Source of the DNA: Symsagittifera roscoffensis
Taxonomy: Eukaryota > Xenacoelomorpha > Acoela > Convolutidae
Assembly: GCF_963678635.1 (NCBI RefSeq)
Contig: NC_087071.1
Location: 31,732,141-31,796,140, forward strand
Length of the DNA: 64,000 bases
Reading direction: 5' to 3'
Positions within the stretch are counted from its first letter, which is position 1. The number at the start of each line of letters is the position of its first letter. A program made the position numbers and the translations under genes. The notes beneath the pieces are model-generated. The model made no database searches. It had not been told where the DNA came from and saw only the letters and a list, made by a program, of their open reading frames with translations. Of the stretch, positions 54,801-64,000 are shown in pieces.

Positions 54801-57800
54801 TTTCAAAATCACCGGGCTCATGGGAAGAGTTCTTTTAAATCATTTTTTGATTAAGTTTTTGTTTCTAGGAAAAAATTGATTTGTCATTTTGTAAAAATCT
54901 CAGTTTATAGCTAATGTGATTACACATTATAGCAAAGTAACAAAAATCAAAATTGCATCTAGCAGGGGCGGATCTAGGAGGGTAAGCGTCCGCAGTTGGA
55001 ATGTCCGAATCGCAGGGGATCGAATCGCTAAGGTCGGAAGGTTCTGCGCTGCTTGCACAGCAACTGGCTTCAGCTCTCGAATTGGGTTTTCTCGGGTTCA
55101 ATTATTTTTAGAATTGTTTTTATTTCAACCATTTTGGTGTAATCATTTTCCATGAACATATCAACTCACTACTTGTACCTTAGATGTTTGACTAGTTATT
55201 ATTACGTAATTGAACCATGAATTTTCTGTTAACTGATCTGGTCCGCCCGTTTTCGGTTTACTGATACATCGATTTACTGACCTACCATACCACCGTTAAA
55301 TCATATTCTCTGTCTGGATCTCTTTAACTACTCCCCCCCCCCTAAAACGAAGTAACGAAATGCCACCCCTATGATGAACTAATTTGACAGTTAAGCATAT
55401 AAGAATTTTGCACCTAATAACGAATGTCCCCCTTCCCGAGTTGCCACCCCCTTCCCCGCGTTGCCACCCTTAAATAAAGAGATCCCTCAGTTTGAATGCC
55501 TGTTTGCATCAGGGCTAGGAAACAATTAATTGGAAAACAATTAATTGCAATTAATTGGATCCAATTTAATTGATTGTCGAGTCCATCCAATTCTAATTAA
55601 TTTCAATCAATTGCGGGGTTTCAATCAATTGCAATTAATTGCATATCTTATACAACATTTCCAAGTTGCGACTCCATTTCGTTTTGTTCGTGACGTGAAC
55701 CAGCTCAGAGAAAGAATCTTCGGAGAGAATTGTGGCAATTATTTCAGTCATTATTGACGAAGAAGTGAAAAAAAAAATTTGGAGTAAAGAAATCATAAAA
55801 AAACTGGAACGCTCTTAGTTTTTGATCTAATCACGTTCGAAATTGATTGTTGTCAGTTTACTTTTCACATTTCAGTAAAAATTCATTTAATTGCAATTAA
55901 ATGCAATTAATTAATTGATAGACTGGCCAAATCCAACTAATTAATTGCAGCAGTCCATACTTGATTGGAAGGGCCCAATTAATTGTTTCCCTACCCCTGG
56001 TTTGCATACCTGTGCAATTGGCATTTTCGAACGAGAAGTAGAACTTGCAATCCCGCATGTGTGCCTGTCTTGACTTCTGAGGTTCATTTTTAGTCGCTTC
56101 ATTGCCAAAAGAGCCGTGATCCTCTATGAAGTCCGCCGCCTCTTTGAAGCAGTTTTTCGCACCCCCGCCAAACATGTGAATCTATTCAGATACAAAAGTA
56201 GGATAGGATAGTATGACTCATTTTTTCGGTGTATGAAGGTCAATGTACATTTAACAATGTAGATTTTAGAAACTGAAATGGATTTTAACTCGGTTTAAAT
56301 TAATTTTTCCTGAAATTTTTGGATCAATTTAGGTGCCTAAAAAATCAAATTTTTTTTGATTTGGATGGATTTTCCTATTCACTAAAATCCATCCAAACCT
56401 TGCCAAAATCCCTTCAAACCCAATTTAATAGACCCTTGAGCACATTTCTTTTAGAGTACAAAAAAATTTCTTTCAAATCAATTTAAACAAAAATCTTTGT
56501 AAGAAATCAAGAAAATGGTCGGTATAAATCAAATTATGAGATCAAAACAAGCTATTAAATCGTAAAAATTCATCAAAAACCAATGTAAATAAAATTTTGA
56601 GCAAAAAAATATGAAACAAATTAAGAAAATGGTCAAAACAAATCAGATTTTGAGCTTAAACAAATTCTATAAAATGAAAAAAATCTCTATTTAACAAATT
56701 AAGAAATTAGTCGATATAAATTAAATGGCACACTAAATTATACCAAACTGCAAAGAAGTTTGATTTTTTAAATTTATTTGGTATTTTTAGTATATTATCA
56801 GAATCTATGGATAAAAAAATCAAAATGATTGGCAAAGAACAATTGGAACACAAACTTGGATAGATTTTTCGTTAGCTGGGATTCAAGATCAATTTAAATT
56901 GATTTGAAATTGATTCAAATTAATCTTAATGTTTTCTATTTAATCTTTCTATCTTTTTTCAGTCTTTTCAGCTATTTGAAAGAACTCGGTAGGAAAACTC
57001 ATCGCTTAGATTAATAGTATAATCTTTTTTTAACAAATTAACTAACAGGTGCAGAATAAAGTTCTTCGACAATCGCAATGTTTCAAACAAAATTCAAATT
57101 TTATGAAAGAACATACGAAATGATTATGAATGAACCCAAAGGAAAGTTCATAGGTTTCAAGCTGCTGTTTGAAAGTATCTCAAATAGAACAATTCTGCAA
57201 GATATTGAAAACTGCAGACTTCGAGGAGTTCTCATCCAGTTGTTGTTGAAATTGCACCGGACAAACATATTGTATATATTCAAACTATGATCCAATCTGT
57301 CAAAAAAGAAGACGCATTTTCGTCACGAGCCTGAGATCTAGGACCACTTTCCAACTTTTTATAATCAACGAACCACTTAAAATTACAAACTCAGAAATAC
57401 TTCATTACATGCTGTTGATACAGCAATAAAGCAAAAAATACCCGCATTCAATAAAAAGAGAAAAAAATCGATTATATTATGATTATAATTGTTCTTAAGC
57501 AAAATTATAATTAATTATAAGCGCCAATTTTAGATGTTTCAACGATTTCTAATCCAATATAATGATAACGTTTTTGGTGACATTTTAATAAATTATAATA
57601 ATCAATTGTAATTAATTATAATTTTTCCGAAAATCTCATATAATCTCTTATAATCTCTTATAATCTCTTATAATCTCTTATAATCTCTTATAATCTATTA
57701 TAATCTCTATTATAATAGATTATAATCCCTTTTCTATTAAAATACTATTTCACAAGCAAAATCAATTATCATGGATTATAATTTAGCTATTCTGCATGAA

Positions 57801-60800
57801 AACACAGTAAAAATGAGTAAGAAGTAAGAAATCAGTAAACCAGGGGCAGATCTAGGTTTTTCTCGAGGGGGTGGGGGAGCTTATTCTCGAAAAAGTTTTA
57901 GGTCGAGCAAATTGATTTTCTGAGCTCTCCCAAAGCACTCAGAAAACCCTGTTTTGGCCAATTTTGTGCGCGGCAGGCAAAATTTTGAAAAAAAAACAGG
58001 CCAAAAACGGCTTTTAAGGCTTTTTTTTTGAAAATTTTCACCAAAAAATTGCGATTTTTTTGAGCGCTCCCCCTTCAAAATTAGCATATGTTGGCCCCTT
58101 CAAAATTAGCATATATCTCAAAACAGTTCAAAAGGGGGCCATGTGGAGCGGCAGGGTGTCGAATTCCTGAGGGAGGCATTCCCCCCCCCCCTTAAATCCG
58201 CTCCTGCAGTAAACAGTAAACAGTAAGAAACTAAACAGCAAACAGTAAGCAGTAAGAAAAGATAGCAACTGAAAAGCACACAAAGCAAAAAATGAAACGA
58301 AATGAAGCGGTGAAGTTTGTTGAATAATAATTGATTATAATCGATTAAAACGGATTATAATTAAATAAAATTTCAGAAATTATTTTTCAAAAAATAATCG
58401 ATTATAATCGATTATACTGGGTTTTTGTTTCGAAAATTAATAATATTATAATCCATTTTTATTCGATTATAATCGATTTTTTTATGACATTTAAAGAGAA
58501 TGACAAAAAAAGTCTATCATAATCTATTATTTTCCCTTTTTACTGAGTGCGGGTATATATAATGGTAAGACGATAGGTTTTTAAAAAAATTGGATGTTGT
58601 TCATAACCCTAAAAGTTAACATTGAAACTGGACAATTCTTAACGCAAAATTTGTTGGTAGAAAAACCAGTACTAAAAGTTTTAAATCATAAACATGGACT
58701 TTAAAACTTTTTGTACTGGTTTTTCTACCAACAAATTTTGCGTAAAGAATTGTCCAGTTTCAATGTTAATTTTTAGGGTTATGAGCAACATCCAATTTTT
58801 AAAAAATAAATATAAAAAAAGCCTTTATTATAAAAATTTTGGCTTTCACGTAGAAACTTATTGTAATTAGTTCGATTATTTTTTTACGTAAGCCATTATA
58901 AATGATATCAAGATTGTTATTAAAAACCAAGGAATCCTGTAAAAGAGTGGTATTATTTTTAAAAGATTTGTACCACAGATAATTTAAAAAAGAAGAAGAA
59001 TTTAGTTATTCGGTGTGTTCTAGTTTTTCATTTTTCTTTTTGTTCTCCACACAAAATCGGGAACCACAAAAAATCATTAGATGGAGTTGACTTATATAAT
59101 TTTTAAAGCCCCTCTAGTCGTGATTTCAACCACATTAAGCAATTTAGAAAAAAATTCTGCTAGTTGGGAAAAACCAAATTGAATTTCTTCATTTTTTGTC
59201 AACTTTCGAGCGAGTAAAGGCATCGAATAACGTTTGCTATAAATATAAAAAAAATAGAATTTTTGTCCAAGTCAACTTGATATTAATAAAAAAGACTTCA
59301 TTCAAGTGTTATCTGGCGAAAAAGTTCTTTCAACAAAAACTTAGAATTTTCAGAGCCAAAAGCTTATAAAAAATTTAATTTTTTTTTCGAAAGTGTTCAA
59401 ATTTTTTTATCTTCTTTTTGACGACCATTGGATTCGATCAAACTTAACTATGACTAAAATTTTACGCTTAGTATAGTTGCATCATCTCAAGAAGTACAAA
59501 AAGACACTATCTTGAAGAAAAAAAGTTTTTTTTTCTGAAAATATCGTCTGAAAAAACAACGACTTGCACATCACGCTGTGCTGTTTTCATATCAACCAGC
59601 TATCCTTGTTTTTATTTTTTTGTTATTACATAACGCTTGTTTTTCTTATGATTTTGAAAAAATTGTTTTCCAATTTGTTTTTTGTTTGCCATGACTGTCA
59701 AAAATGTTTAAGCTTTATTTTTTCATTTAGATCTTTTTTTTATCAGACCACGCAGAAAAAAAAATTATTTTTGAAAAAAAACGAAATTTTTTTGTAAGAC
59801 TATGGTCGGAACGTTCTGTGATACATTCTGTGATTTTTTCTTCATTTCAAACGATCTAATCAATTTTGATGAATGCTCGATAAGTTTTCAGACAGTTTTG
59901 TAGCGCAAGAAATCATTTCACAAACTTTTTTTTTCAAGGTTTAACATAGTGAAAACTTTCAATTTGATGTGTTATAAAAGATATGCAATTCAGTGAAAAA
60001 TTCTCCAAGAATTAAATAATTCTATCAGTCCCTTCAATATTTCTAGATTTTTCTAGCAAAGGTGAATGACTCAATAATTCCAAAAGACATATTGTCTCTT
60101 TACTTTGAACAGAAAAGTTTGCACAAGGTCAGTGCAGAGAAAATGATTCAGATATAGATTTTTTTGATTTTGTAATATTTTTAACTCAGTGGTTTTTTGG
60201 ATCAAGCTCTGCTTTGCAATTAGAGAGTAACTCAAAAAAATCTAAGAAGTTGTATCGTAACAACCAGCTACTATAAATCTTGTTAGTTAAACTATAAATA
60301 AACTATAAATTGTTTTTGTTTCAGCTTTTTTCTCTCGGCTTAAAATTTAGGTTTCTTAGGGGCTCTACGTATTAGTTAGAACATAGTTGAAAGATGCACG
60401 AGGGAAAAAGAGCCCGGCCTGAGGGCACGAAGCGCCCGAGTGAGGCTCTTTTGCCGGGGCCGTCTTCAACTATGTTCTAACTGTTGAAGAGTATGTTTTG
60501 CTCTTTCTCAGGGAAAGATGCCAGAAAATTGTGAAAGAGCCCGGAAAACTGTGAAAGAGACCGGAAAAGTGCGCGAAACTATGCAAATGATTTCTTTTTT
60601 CGTGCATGCGTTCTAATATTTCATTTTTCATTCATGCCTTGTCGGGAAAGAACATGTGTGAAAGAGCAAAAACATACTCTTCTAGTTACGCCATTGAGCT
60701 CGAGGACCCTTTGATTCCATTAGCTTTTTACGCAAAATTATCTTACTTTTTCTGGAAGTTGTCGGATTATTTCCAGGCCCAGAGTAACTCTTGGAGTCCA

Positions 60801-60915
60801 AGTATTGGCACAGTTGTTGATTGCCCAGCAAAACGCTTTCGACTTGTTGAAGCTCCGATAATTCTCAATGACGTCCACCATCTTTAATTCGTTGCTCTTT
60901 TTTACGTGAAAAACA
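48587..60915 (-). CDS. GT10 family alpha-fucosyltransferase, four firm 3' exons
   Basis: Exons in transcript order are 60915-60747, 56181-56010, 54450-54297 and 48833-48587; all phases agree. The joined protein reads KSKAFCWAINNCANTW, LPEK/IHMFGGG, FYFSFENANC/TGYVTEKF, AVYAVPIVNGWPQSYNNFLP, YIHARQFGSTEKLVEHL/S and YLLRNETAYYEYHKWR, ending in a CKIC motif. This is the GT10 order: W...SNC, the DIYG-like strand, FYLAFENS, DYVTEK (donor GDP-fucose binding), the AVPVV strand, FLP, YL..N..AY.EY.WR and a C-terminal CxxC disulphide. Such enzymes sit in the Golgi as type II membrane proteins and transfer fucose to GlcNAc on glycans. The N-terminal anchor and stem exons are not identified; a possible upstream exon lies at 62629. 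The gene spans over 12 kb because its introns hold many repeats. Confidence 0.88.
49094..50167. repeat. Tandem duplication of a ~535-bp hairpin-ended element
   Basis: Two head-to-tail copies (about 49098-49626 and 49627-50167) each begin GTTCCGACTTT(C/T)GATACGAAAG and end GTCGGAACATTCAGGG with a perfect TCAGGGC/GCCCTGA hairpin, then ATACGAGCA(A/G)TCTTGTT. GTTCCGAC and GTCGGAAC are inverted. Identity is high but diverged. A non-autonomous element is likely; the 3' hairpin recalls Helitron-like ends, but no CTRR end is evident. Confidence 0.7.
50400..52570. mobile_element. GC-richer repeat block, possibly LTR-retroelement LTR and leader
   Basis: The base composition changes sharply from the flanks (purine-rich, long GGGG words). 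Toward its right end AAAGGGGGCGCAACCC (about 52405) resembles the primer-binding start of some retroelements, following a leader-like purine stretch. No gag, pol or protease motif can be read, and no second LTR was found. The classification is tentative. Confidence 0.3.
52856..53246. repeat. C-rich low-complexity tract
   Basis: The tract is a pyrimidine-rich degenerate repeat of CCCCACCTAAAC and GTTTGTCCCTTTGCC words. It leaves a proline-rich open frame on the plus strand (52776-53246), which I read as a composition artefact. Confidence 0.6.
53250..54160. other. AT-rich intron stretch
   Basis: Nothing is recognised apart from TATAATATATTATATTATA runs near 53400. Confidence 0.4.
54165..54320 (-). 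repeat. Source segment of a partial exon duplication
   Basis: This segment, containing the 3' end and donor of the YVTEKF exon, recurs degenerately at 55045-55200. Shared words are GGGTTTTCTCGGGTTCAATT, TTTCAACCATTTTGGTGTA and GTACCTTAGATG. Confidence 0.7.
54297..54450 (-). CDS. Fucosyltransferase exon with YVTEKF
   Basis: Acceptor TATGTTTAG, donor CATCTAAG/GTACGAG, phase 1 in and 2 out. It encodes the most conserved GT10 stretch, YVTEKFSNPLAVYAVPIVNG. Confidence 0.9.
55045..55200 (-). pseudogene. Duplicated 3' fragment of the fucosyltransferase exon
   Basis: The copy carries ACTAGTCAAACATCTAAG/GTACAAG, that is the last codons (LVKHL) and the donor of the exon at 54450-54297, displaced by 881 bp. 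It lacks the upstream coding part and an acceptor. Confidence 0.65.
55510..55999. mobile_element. hAT MITE with CAATTAATTG-rich interior
   Basis: The ends CAGGGCTAGGAAACAATTAATTGG and its inverted partner ending CCCTACCCCTG bound 490 bp, flanked by the perfect 8-bp duplication GTTTGCAT (55502-55509 and 56000-56007). The interior is a run of AATTAATTG palindromes. It encodes nothing. Confidence 0.9.
56010..56181 (-). CDS. Fucosyltransferase exon with FYFSFENANC
   Basis: Acceptor CTGAATAG, donor TGCACAG/GTATGC, phase 0 in and 1 out. It encodes MFGGGAKNCFKEAADFIEDH and the FYFSFENANC donor-site strand. A hAT MITE starts ten bases into the following intron. Confidence 0.88.
57637..57712. repeat. 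Decanucleotide microsatellite (TATAATCTCT)n
   Basis: About seven tandem units of TATAATCTCT, the last ones imperfect, are followed by an inverted TATTATAATAGATTATAAT segment. Confidence 0.9.
57841..58206. mobile_element. hAT MITE, CAGGGGCGGATCTAGG family
   Basis: It starts CAGGGGCAGATCTAGG, ends TTAAATCCGCTCCTG and is 366 bp long. The perfect 8-bp duplication CAGTAAAC lies at 57833-57840 and 58207-58214. Confidence 0.92.
58578..58807. repeat. 230-bp palindrome (foldback)
   Basis: Two arms of about 105 bp are nearly identical in reverse complement. The left arm holds AACGCAAAATTTGTTGGTAG and the right arm CTACCAACAAATTTTGCG. A ~13-bp spacer lies at about 58688. Confidence 0.9.
58810..60370. 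other. AT-rich intron stretch
   Basis: Homopolymer-rich DNA with one copy of the CCAGCTATCCTTG dispersed repeat near 59597 and GGTCGGAACGTTCTGTG at 59812. No gene is seen. Confidence 0.4.
60376..60682. repeat. Nested inverted-repeat element
   Basis: AGTTAGAACATAGTTGAA / TTCAACTATGTTCTAACT (60375-60483) encloses GC-rich hairpins. Next to it GAAGAGTATGTTTTGCTCTTTC at 60485 is inverted at 60660-60681. It has the appearance of two MITE-like foldbacks side by side. Confidence 0.75.
60747..60915 (-). CDS. Fucosyltransferase exon with KSKAFCWAINNC
   Basis: The donor is GAAAAA/GTAAGA, phase 0 out. The chosen acceptor is ATCAACAG at 60916-60918; its polypyrimidine tract is weak, so the 5' edge could lie up to about 25 bp downstream on the minus strand. 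Confidence 0.75.
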
Positions 60916-61173
60916 CTGTTGATTTCCAAAGACTATTTTCCATTTCCCGACCTTTTCCAACCATAAGGGAAAACTATGAAAAAAAGGAATCTTTATTCTT
61001 TATGGTTTTAAACGCCAGCTGTAGTTATATCGCATTGGTGAAACTAAGATTTCAATCGATTATAATCAGTTTTAGTATCATTTTAAACTTGTAAAAATTG
61101 ATTGTAAGCAACCCAATTAGACACTAAAATTGAAAAAGGGGATTTTAGTCTGTTCAAAAAAGCGGTTTTTGTT

Positions 61174-61601
61174 CAGGGGCGGACCTAAAATTTTCTCGAG
61201 GGTGGGGGGCGTTTTCCAAAAAATTTTCGAAAACTTTGTCGACCTTTTTATTTTTTTAAATTTTTTTAATTTATTTTCAGAGTTCTCCCAAATCACTAAA
61301 AATACCCTGTTCTCTGTTTCGGTCAAACTTTCTGCGCCGCCTACAAAACTTTGAAAACAGGCCAAAAAAAGCGTTTTTAAGCACTTGGAAAACTTTGACC
61401 AAAAAATCGCGTTTTTTTGGCGCGCGCTCCCCCCTCAAAATTAGTTTATATTGGCACCAAAGGCGCCTTTAGAAAATTTTTAGGGTCCTTCGCCAAATAT
61501 GGATATCTCAAAATAGTACAAAGGGGGACTCTTTGGGTTGGTAGGGGGTCGAGAACCTGAGAAAGGGGGCCTCCGCCCCCCCCCCCCTAAATCCGCCCCT
61601 G
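61174..61601. mobile_element. hAT MITE, CAGGGGCGGATCTAGG family
   Basis: The ends are CAGGGGCGGACCTAAA and CTAAATCCGCCCCTG, 428 bp apart. The flanks (TTTTTGTT and ATTGTTTA) do not form a clean duplication. The interior shares GCGCGCTCCCCCCTCAAAA and the GGCGCCTTT block with 62669-63094. Confidence 0.85.
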
Positions 61602-61959
61602 ATTGTTTAAAAAATGGATTATAATGTCAAAAAATGGAATTGTTTAGCTGTATAAAACCCCCAAAAATCTGTATAAATTGTTTATTTTTGACTAAAAATT
61701 GTATATATTTTCTCAAATATAATTTTTTGCATTAAAACAAAAGATTTTTGAAAATGGTTGAATTTTGAGCTCCAAAAATTTAATTTTTTGATGACTTTTT
61801 TCACTAAGCTTACTTAAGTTTGTCCTTAGAGAGAGTTCACCGCTAACCATAAGTATCAAAGCATGTCTCATAAAAGTTTTGATGACCATTTTCTAGGCCT
61901 ACAAAAATGAATTTCCGACTTCTCTTAAAACAAAAACACCTGAATACCCTATTTTGACA

Positions 61960-62178
61960 AACTTCATTGCGCCGCAGGAGAGCTTTTTTATCTCATCGCT
62001 TTTTTATCTCATAACAAGTAAATATTGGGGCAAAAAACATTTTAAAAAATGAGTTAGTCGCCAAAAATTGATGTCGTAAGATATTACAAAGGGGTGGGAC
62101 CCGTTGTGTGGCGAGGGGATCGAATCCCTGAGAAACGATAAAAGCGTCCGCGACCCCCCTCCCCTAAGTCCGCCCCTG
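61960..62178. mobile_element. 5'-truncated hAT MITE of the same family
   Basis: The right end CTAAGTCCGCCCCTG and the block GGGATCGAATCCCTGAG are present. The left end is missing. Confidence 0.7.
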
Positions 62179-62555
62179 ATCCTTTTAATATTTTGCAATC
62201 TGAGGGAGGGCTCCCGTAGTTTTATGCGCGCGGCTTCATCCCATTTCTCATTCACGCGAAGTTTCTTTAAATGCCAATTCAATGATCAAGACTTCCAGCG
62301 CAATTTTGTGAAAAGAATCGACAAAGAAGTCATTCAAATCAAAACTATTAAAAGACTATAAATTTTTTTATTTGAATTCAGTGATTTTTGATTTGAAACC
62401 CAGCTTTTTTGACGAAAATTTAATGGTCTCTGCAAGATTTCTGACTATGGTAAAATTACAGGAAATTGTCTCTTATAAGAATTTTGGCTTCAAGTCGGGA
62501 ATCAATTGAGACTAAAAAAAATTTAAGCAAGTCTCAAAAGAATTTGGAAAATAGC

Positions 62556-62629
62556 CTGTTGAAAAAAGTTGCGTTTAGTGAATGAAATCCAGTCCAGTTA
62601 AATAGGCCGTCCAACTCCTCGGTAATACC
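62556..62629 (-). CDS. Possible upstream fucosyltransferase exon (FNWT)
   Basis: After a GTTTCAG acceptor the frame reads ITEELDGLFNWTGFHSLNAT. GT10 enzymes carry FNWTMxYRRDSD in the matching place, so FNWT in the right order and strand is suggestive. The YRRDSD part is not seen and no good GT donor follows, so the exon end is a guess and this may be a decayed or chance match. Confidence 0.28.
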
Positions 62630-62668
62630 TGAAACAAAAATTATCGGCAAATTGCTGGCGCCATTGGT

Positions 62669-63094
62669 CAGGGGCGGATCTAGGATTTTCTCGAGGGGGG
62701 CGTATTTTCAAAAAATTTTCCATCCAAAATTTTGACGACCTTTTTTTTAGGTCGACCAAATTGTTTTTTCGAGCTCTCCCAAAGCACTGTTTTGCCCCTT
62801 TTATGGCAAAAGTTTCTGCGCCGCAGGCAAATTTTTGAAAAAACAGTCAAAAAAACCGTTTTTGGGCACTTTTTGAAAAATTTTGACAAAAAAACGCGTT
62901 TTTTTTGGCGCGCGCTCCCCCTCAAAGTTAGTATACATTGGCGCCAAAGGCGCCTTTAGAAACATTTTAGGGTCGGTCGGCCAAAAATGGATTTCTGAAA
63001 AAGTATCAAAGGGGGGACCCTTTGGGTCGGCAGGGGGTCGAATCCCTGAGGGGAAGGGCGTCCAACCCCCCGCCCCCCCCTAAATCCGCCCCTG
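62669..63094. mobile_element. hAT MITE, CAGGGGCGGATCTAGG family, best-preserved copy
   Basis: It starts CAGGGGCGGATCTAGG, ends CTAAATCCGCCCCTG and is 426 bp long. The perfect 8-bp duplication CCATTGGT lies at 62661-62668 and 63095-63102. It encodes nothing. It sits 40 bp from the possible FNWT exon. Confidence 0.94.
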
Positions 63095-63102
63095 CCATTG
63101 GT

Positions 63103-64000
63103 GATGGTTTTTATATATTGCTAGACCAAAAGGCACTAAGATTAACGCTAAATTTAAATAAAAGAAAATGAACATTTTTTATAGATTTTGACCATTTTAT
63201 TACTTTTCTATCGAGACCTAAGACATGGCTTTTATCAATGTGACAGATTTTAAATAAAAGCAAAGCTGGAGCAGATAAAGTTTGAAGCTATCCCGAAACG
63301 TTTTTTATCGCGTGGAATTTTCTTTGCCATAATGAAAACATTGTTAATTCACCTTTTAAATTTCGTCAAACAGCTGTGTTTCAAACTCTGTGACTTTTGG
63401 TAAGCTCATTGTTTCTGAGCACATTAATTAAGTTTTAATTTCCACAATATTGAAAATGTCTAAATACATTTTTTTCCATCAAAAAATTGGGAACCCGACT
63501 TGGATTTTCAGAATATGACGAAAAAGAAGAAAAACTGCGTTTTACACCAATAGTTTTGTGATAATTTTTGGTGCTTGTTGTGATCTGATCAGTTTTAACA
63601 GGAGCATACAATCGAGCCTTCAATTCCAAGGCAAGATTCTTCCAGAAGAAGCAGACAAAAGGCTGAGGTCAATGCTATCTCTCGAGTTAGAAGGAAAAAG
63701 ATTTTTAGTATTTATTTCACTGAAGTGAATGTTCTTCGCATATCATTCAAAGTTTTGGGAACAACTAATAAGACTTTTGAAAGGCACAAGGTAATCAACA
63801 CGAAAGAAAGAGATAGTAAACCGCTAGAAACTGTCATTCAAAACGTAGAAATGTAAACGTTGTAAATCGTCAAATTGTAAATAACACAGAAAGAAAATAC
63901 GTCCAATCAGACTGGTGTAAATACCCGTAGAGAGTGCTAGTCAGATATGCAGATTGCTGATCAGAATTAATGTATGGTGAGAAATTGGACAAAGCGAAAA
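63103..64000. other. Right-hand window end, no gene recognised
   Basis: AT-rich DNA with short open frames of no recognisable content. The N-terminal exons of the fucosyltransferase gene may lie here or beyond the window. Confidence 0.4.

Noticed and set aside
1-64000. CRISPR arrays, bacterial promoters, ribosome binding sites and operons
   Set aside because: Introns, GATA and GT10 genes and transposon types show an animal nuclear genome. The short tandem repeats seen are minisatellites without spacer structure.

Overview
This is a 64 kb stretch of an AT-rich animal nuclear genome. It has spliced genes with GT-AG introns (some apparently GC-AG), many inverted-repeat elements with 8-bp target duplications, and TTAGGG telomere-type repeats. 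The GATA factor, the GT10 fucosyltransferase and the KMT5A-like SET domains fit a metazoan, most likely an invertebrate. The sequence does not let me name the species.

Left third (1-21.6 kb): an accessory region built from two related families of a mobile element, here called E1 and E2, all on the minus strand. The ancestral protein joins a KMT5A/SETD8-like SET methyltransferase domain, several C2H2/C2HC zinc fingers and a C-terminal tyrosine recombinase with a readable R...R...H(9)Y catalytic set. E1 is present as three pieces (3463-4671, 6849-9814, 9884-10405). E2 is present as three head-to-tail copies (11281-15561, 15921-19131, 19480-20352) with a repeat unit of about 3.56 kb. Every copy is broken, but the recombinase frames are nearly intact. 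One E2 copy is split inside SET by a 1067-bp hAT element that still encodes a transposase C-terminus. Flanking parts carry interstitial telomere repeats, a minisatellite, a recurring ~75-bp motif with covarying inverted ends, and a GC-rich hairpin island.

Middle (22.5-40.6 kb): three host genes. A coiled-coil protein on the minus strand (at least nine exons, 34493 to 22534, phases consistent throughout) is followed by a two-exon CCCH zinc-finger protein on the minus strand (37725 to 35835). Divergently transcribed from that, across about 1.8 kb of AT-rich DNA, is a two-exon single-finger GATA transcription factor on the plus strand (39489 to 40604).

Right third (40.6-64 kb): a MULE/FLYWCH transposase remnant, a decayed CR1/L2-like LINE with a large internal inverted duplication, then a GT10 alpha-fucosyltransferase gene on the minus strand. 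Its recognised exons run from 60915 to 48587, with a possible further exon at 62.6 kb. Its introns hold tandem duplications, an LTR-like GC-richer block, foldback palindromes and several hAT MITEs starting CAGGGGCGGATCTAGG. Another hAT MITE lies ten bases inside an intron, immediately after the 5' splice site.
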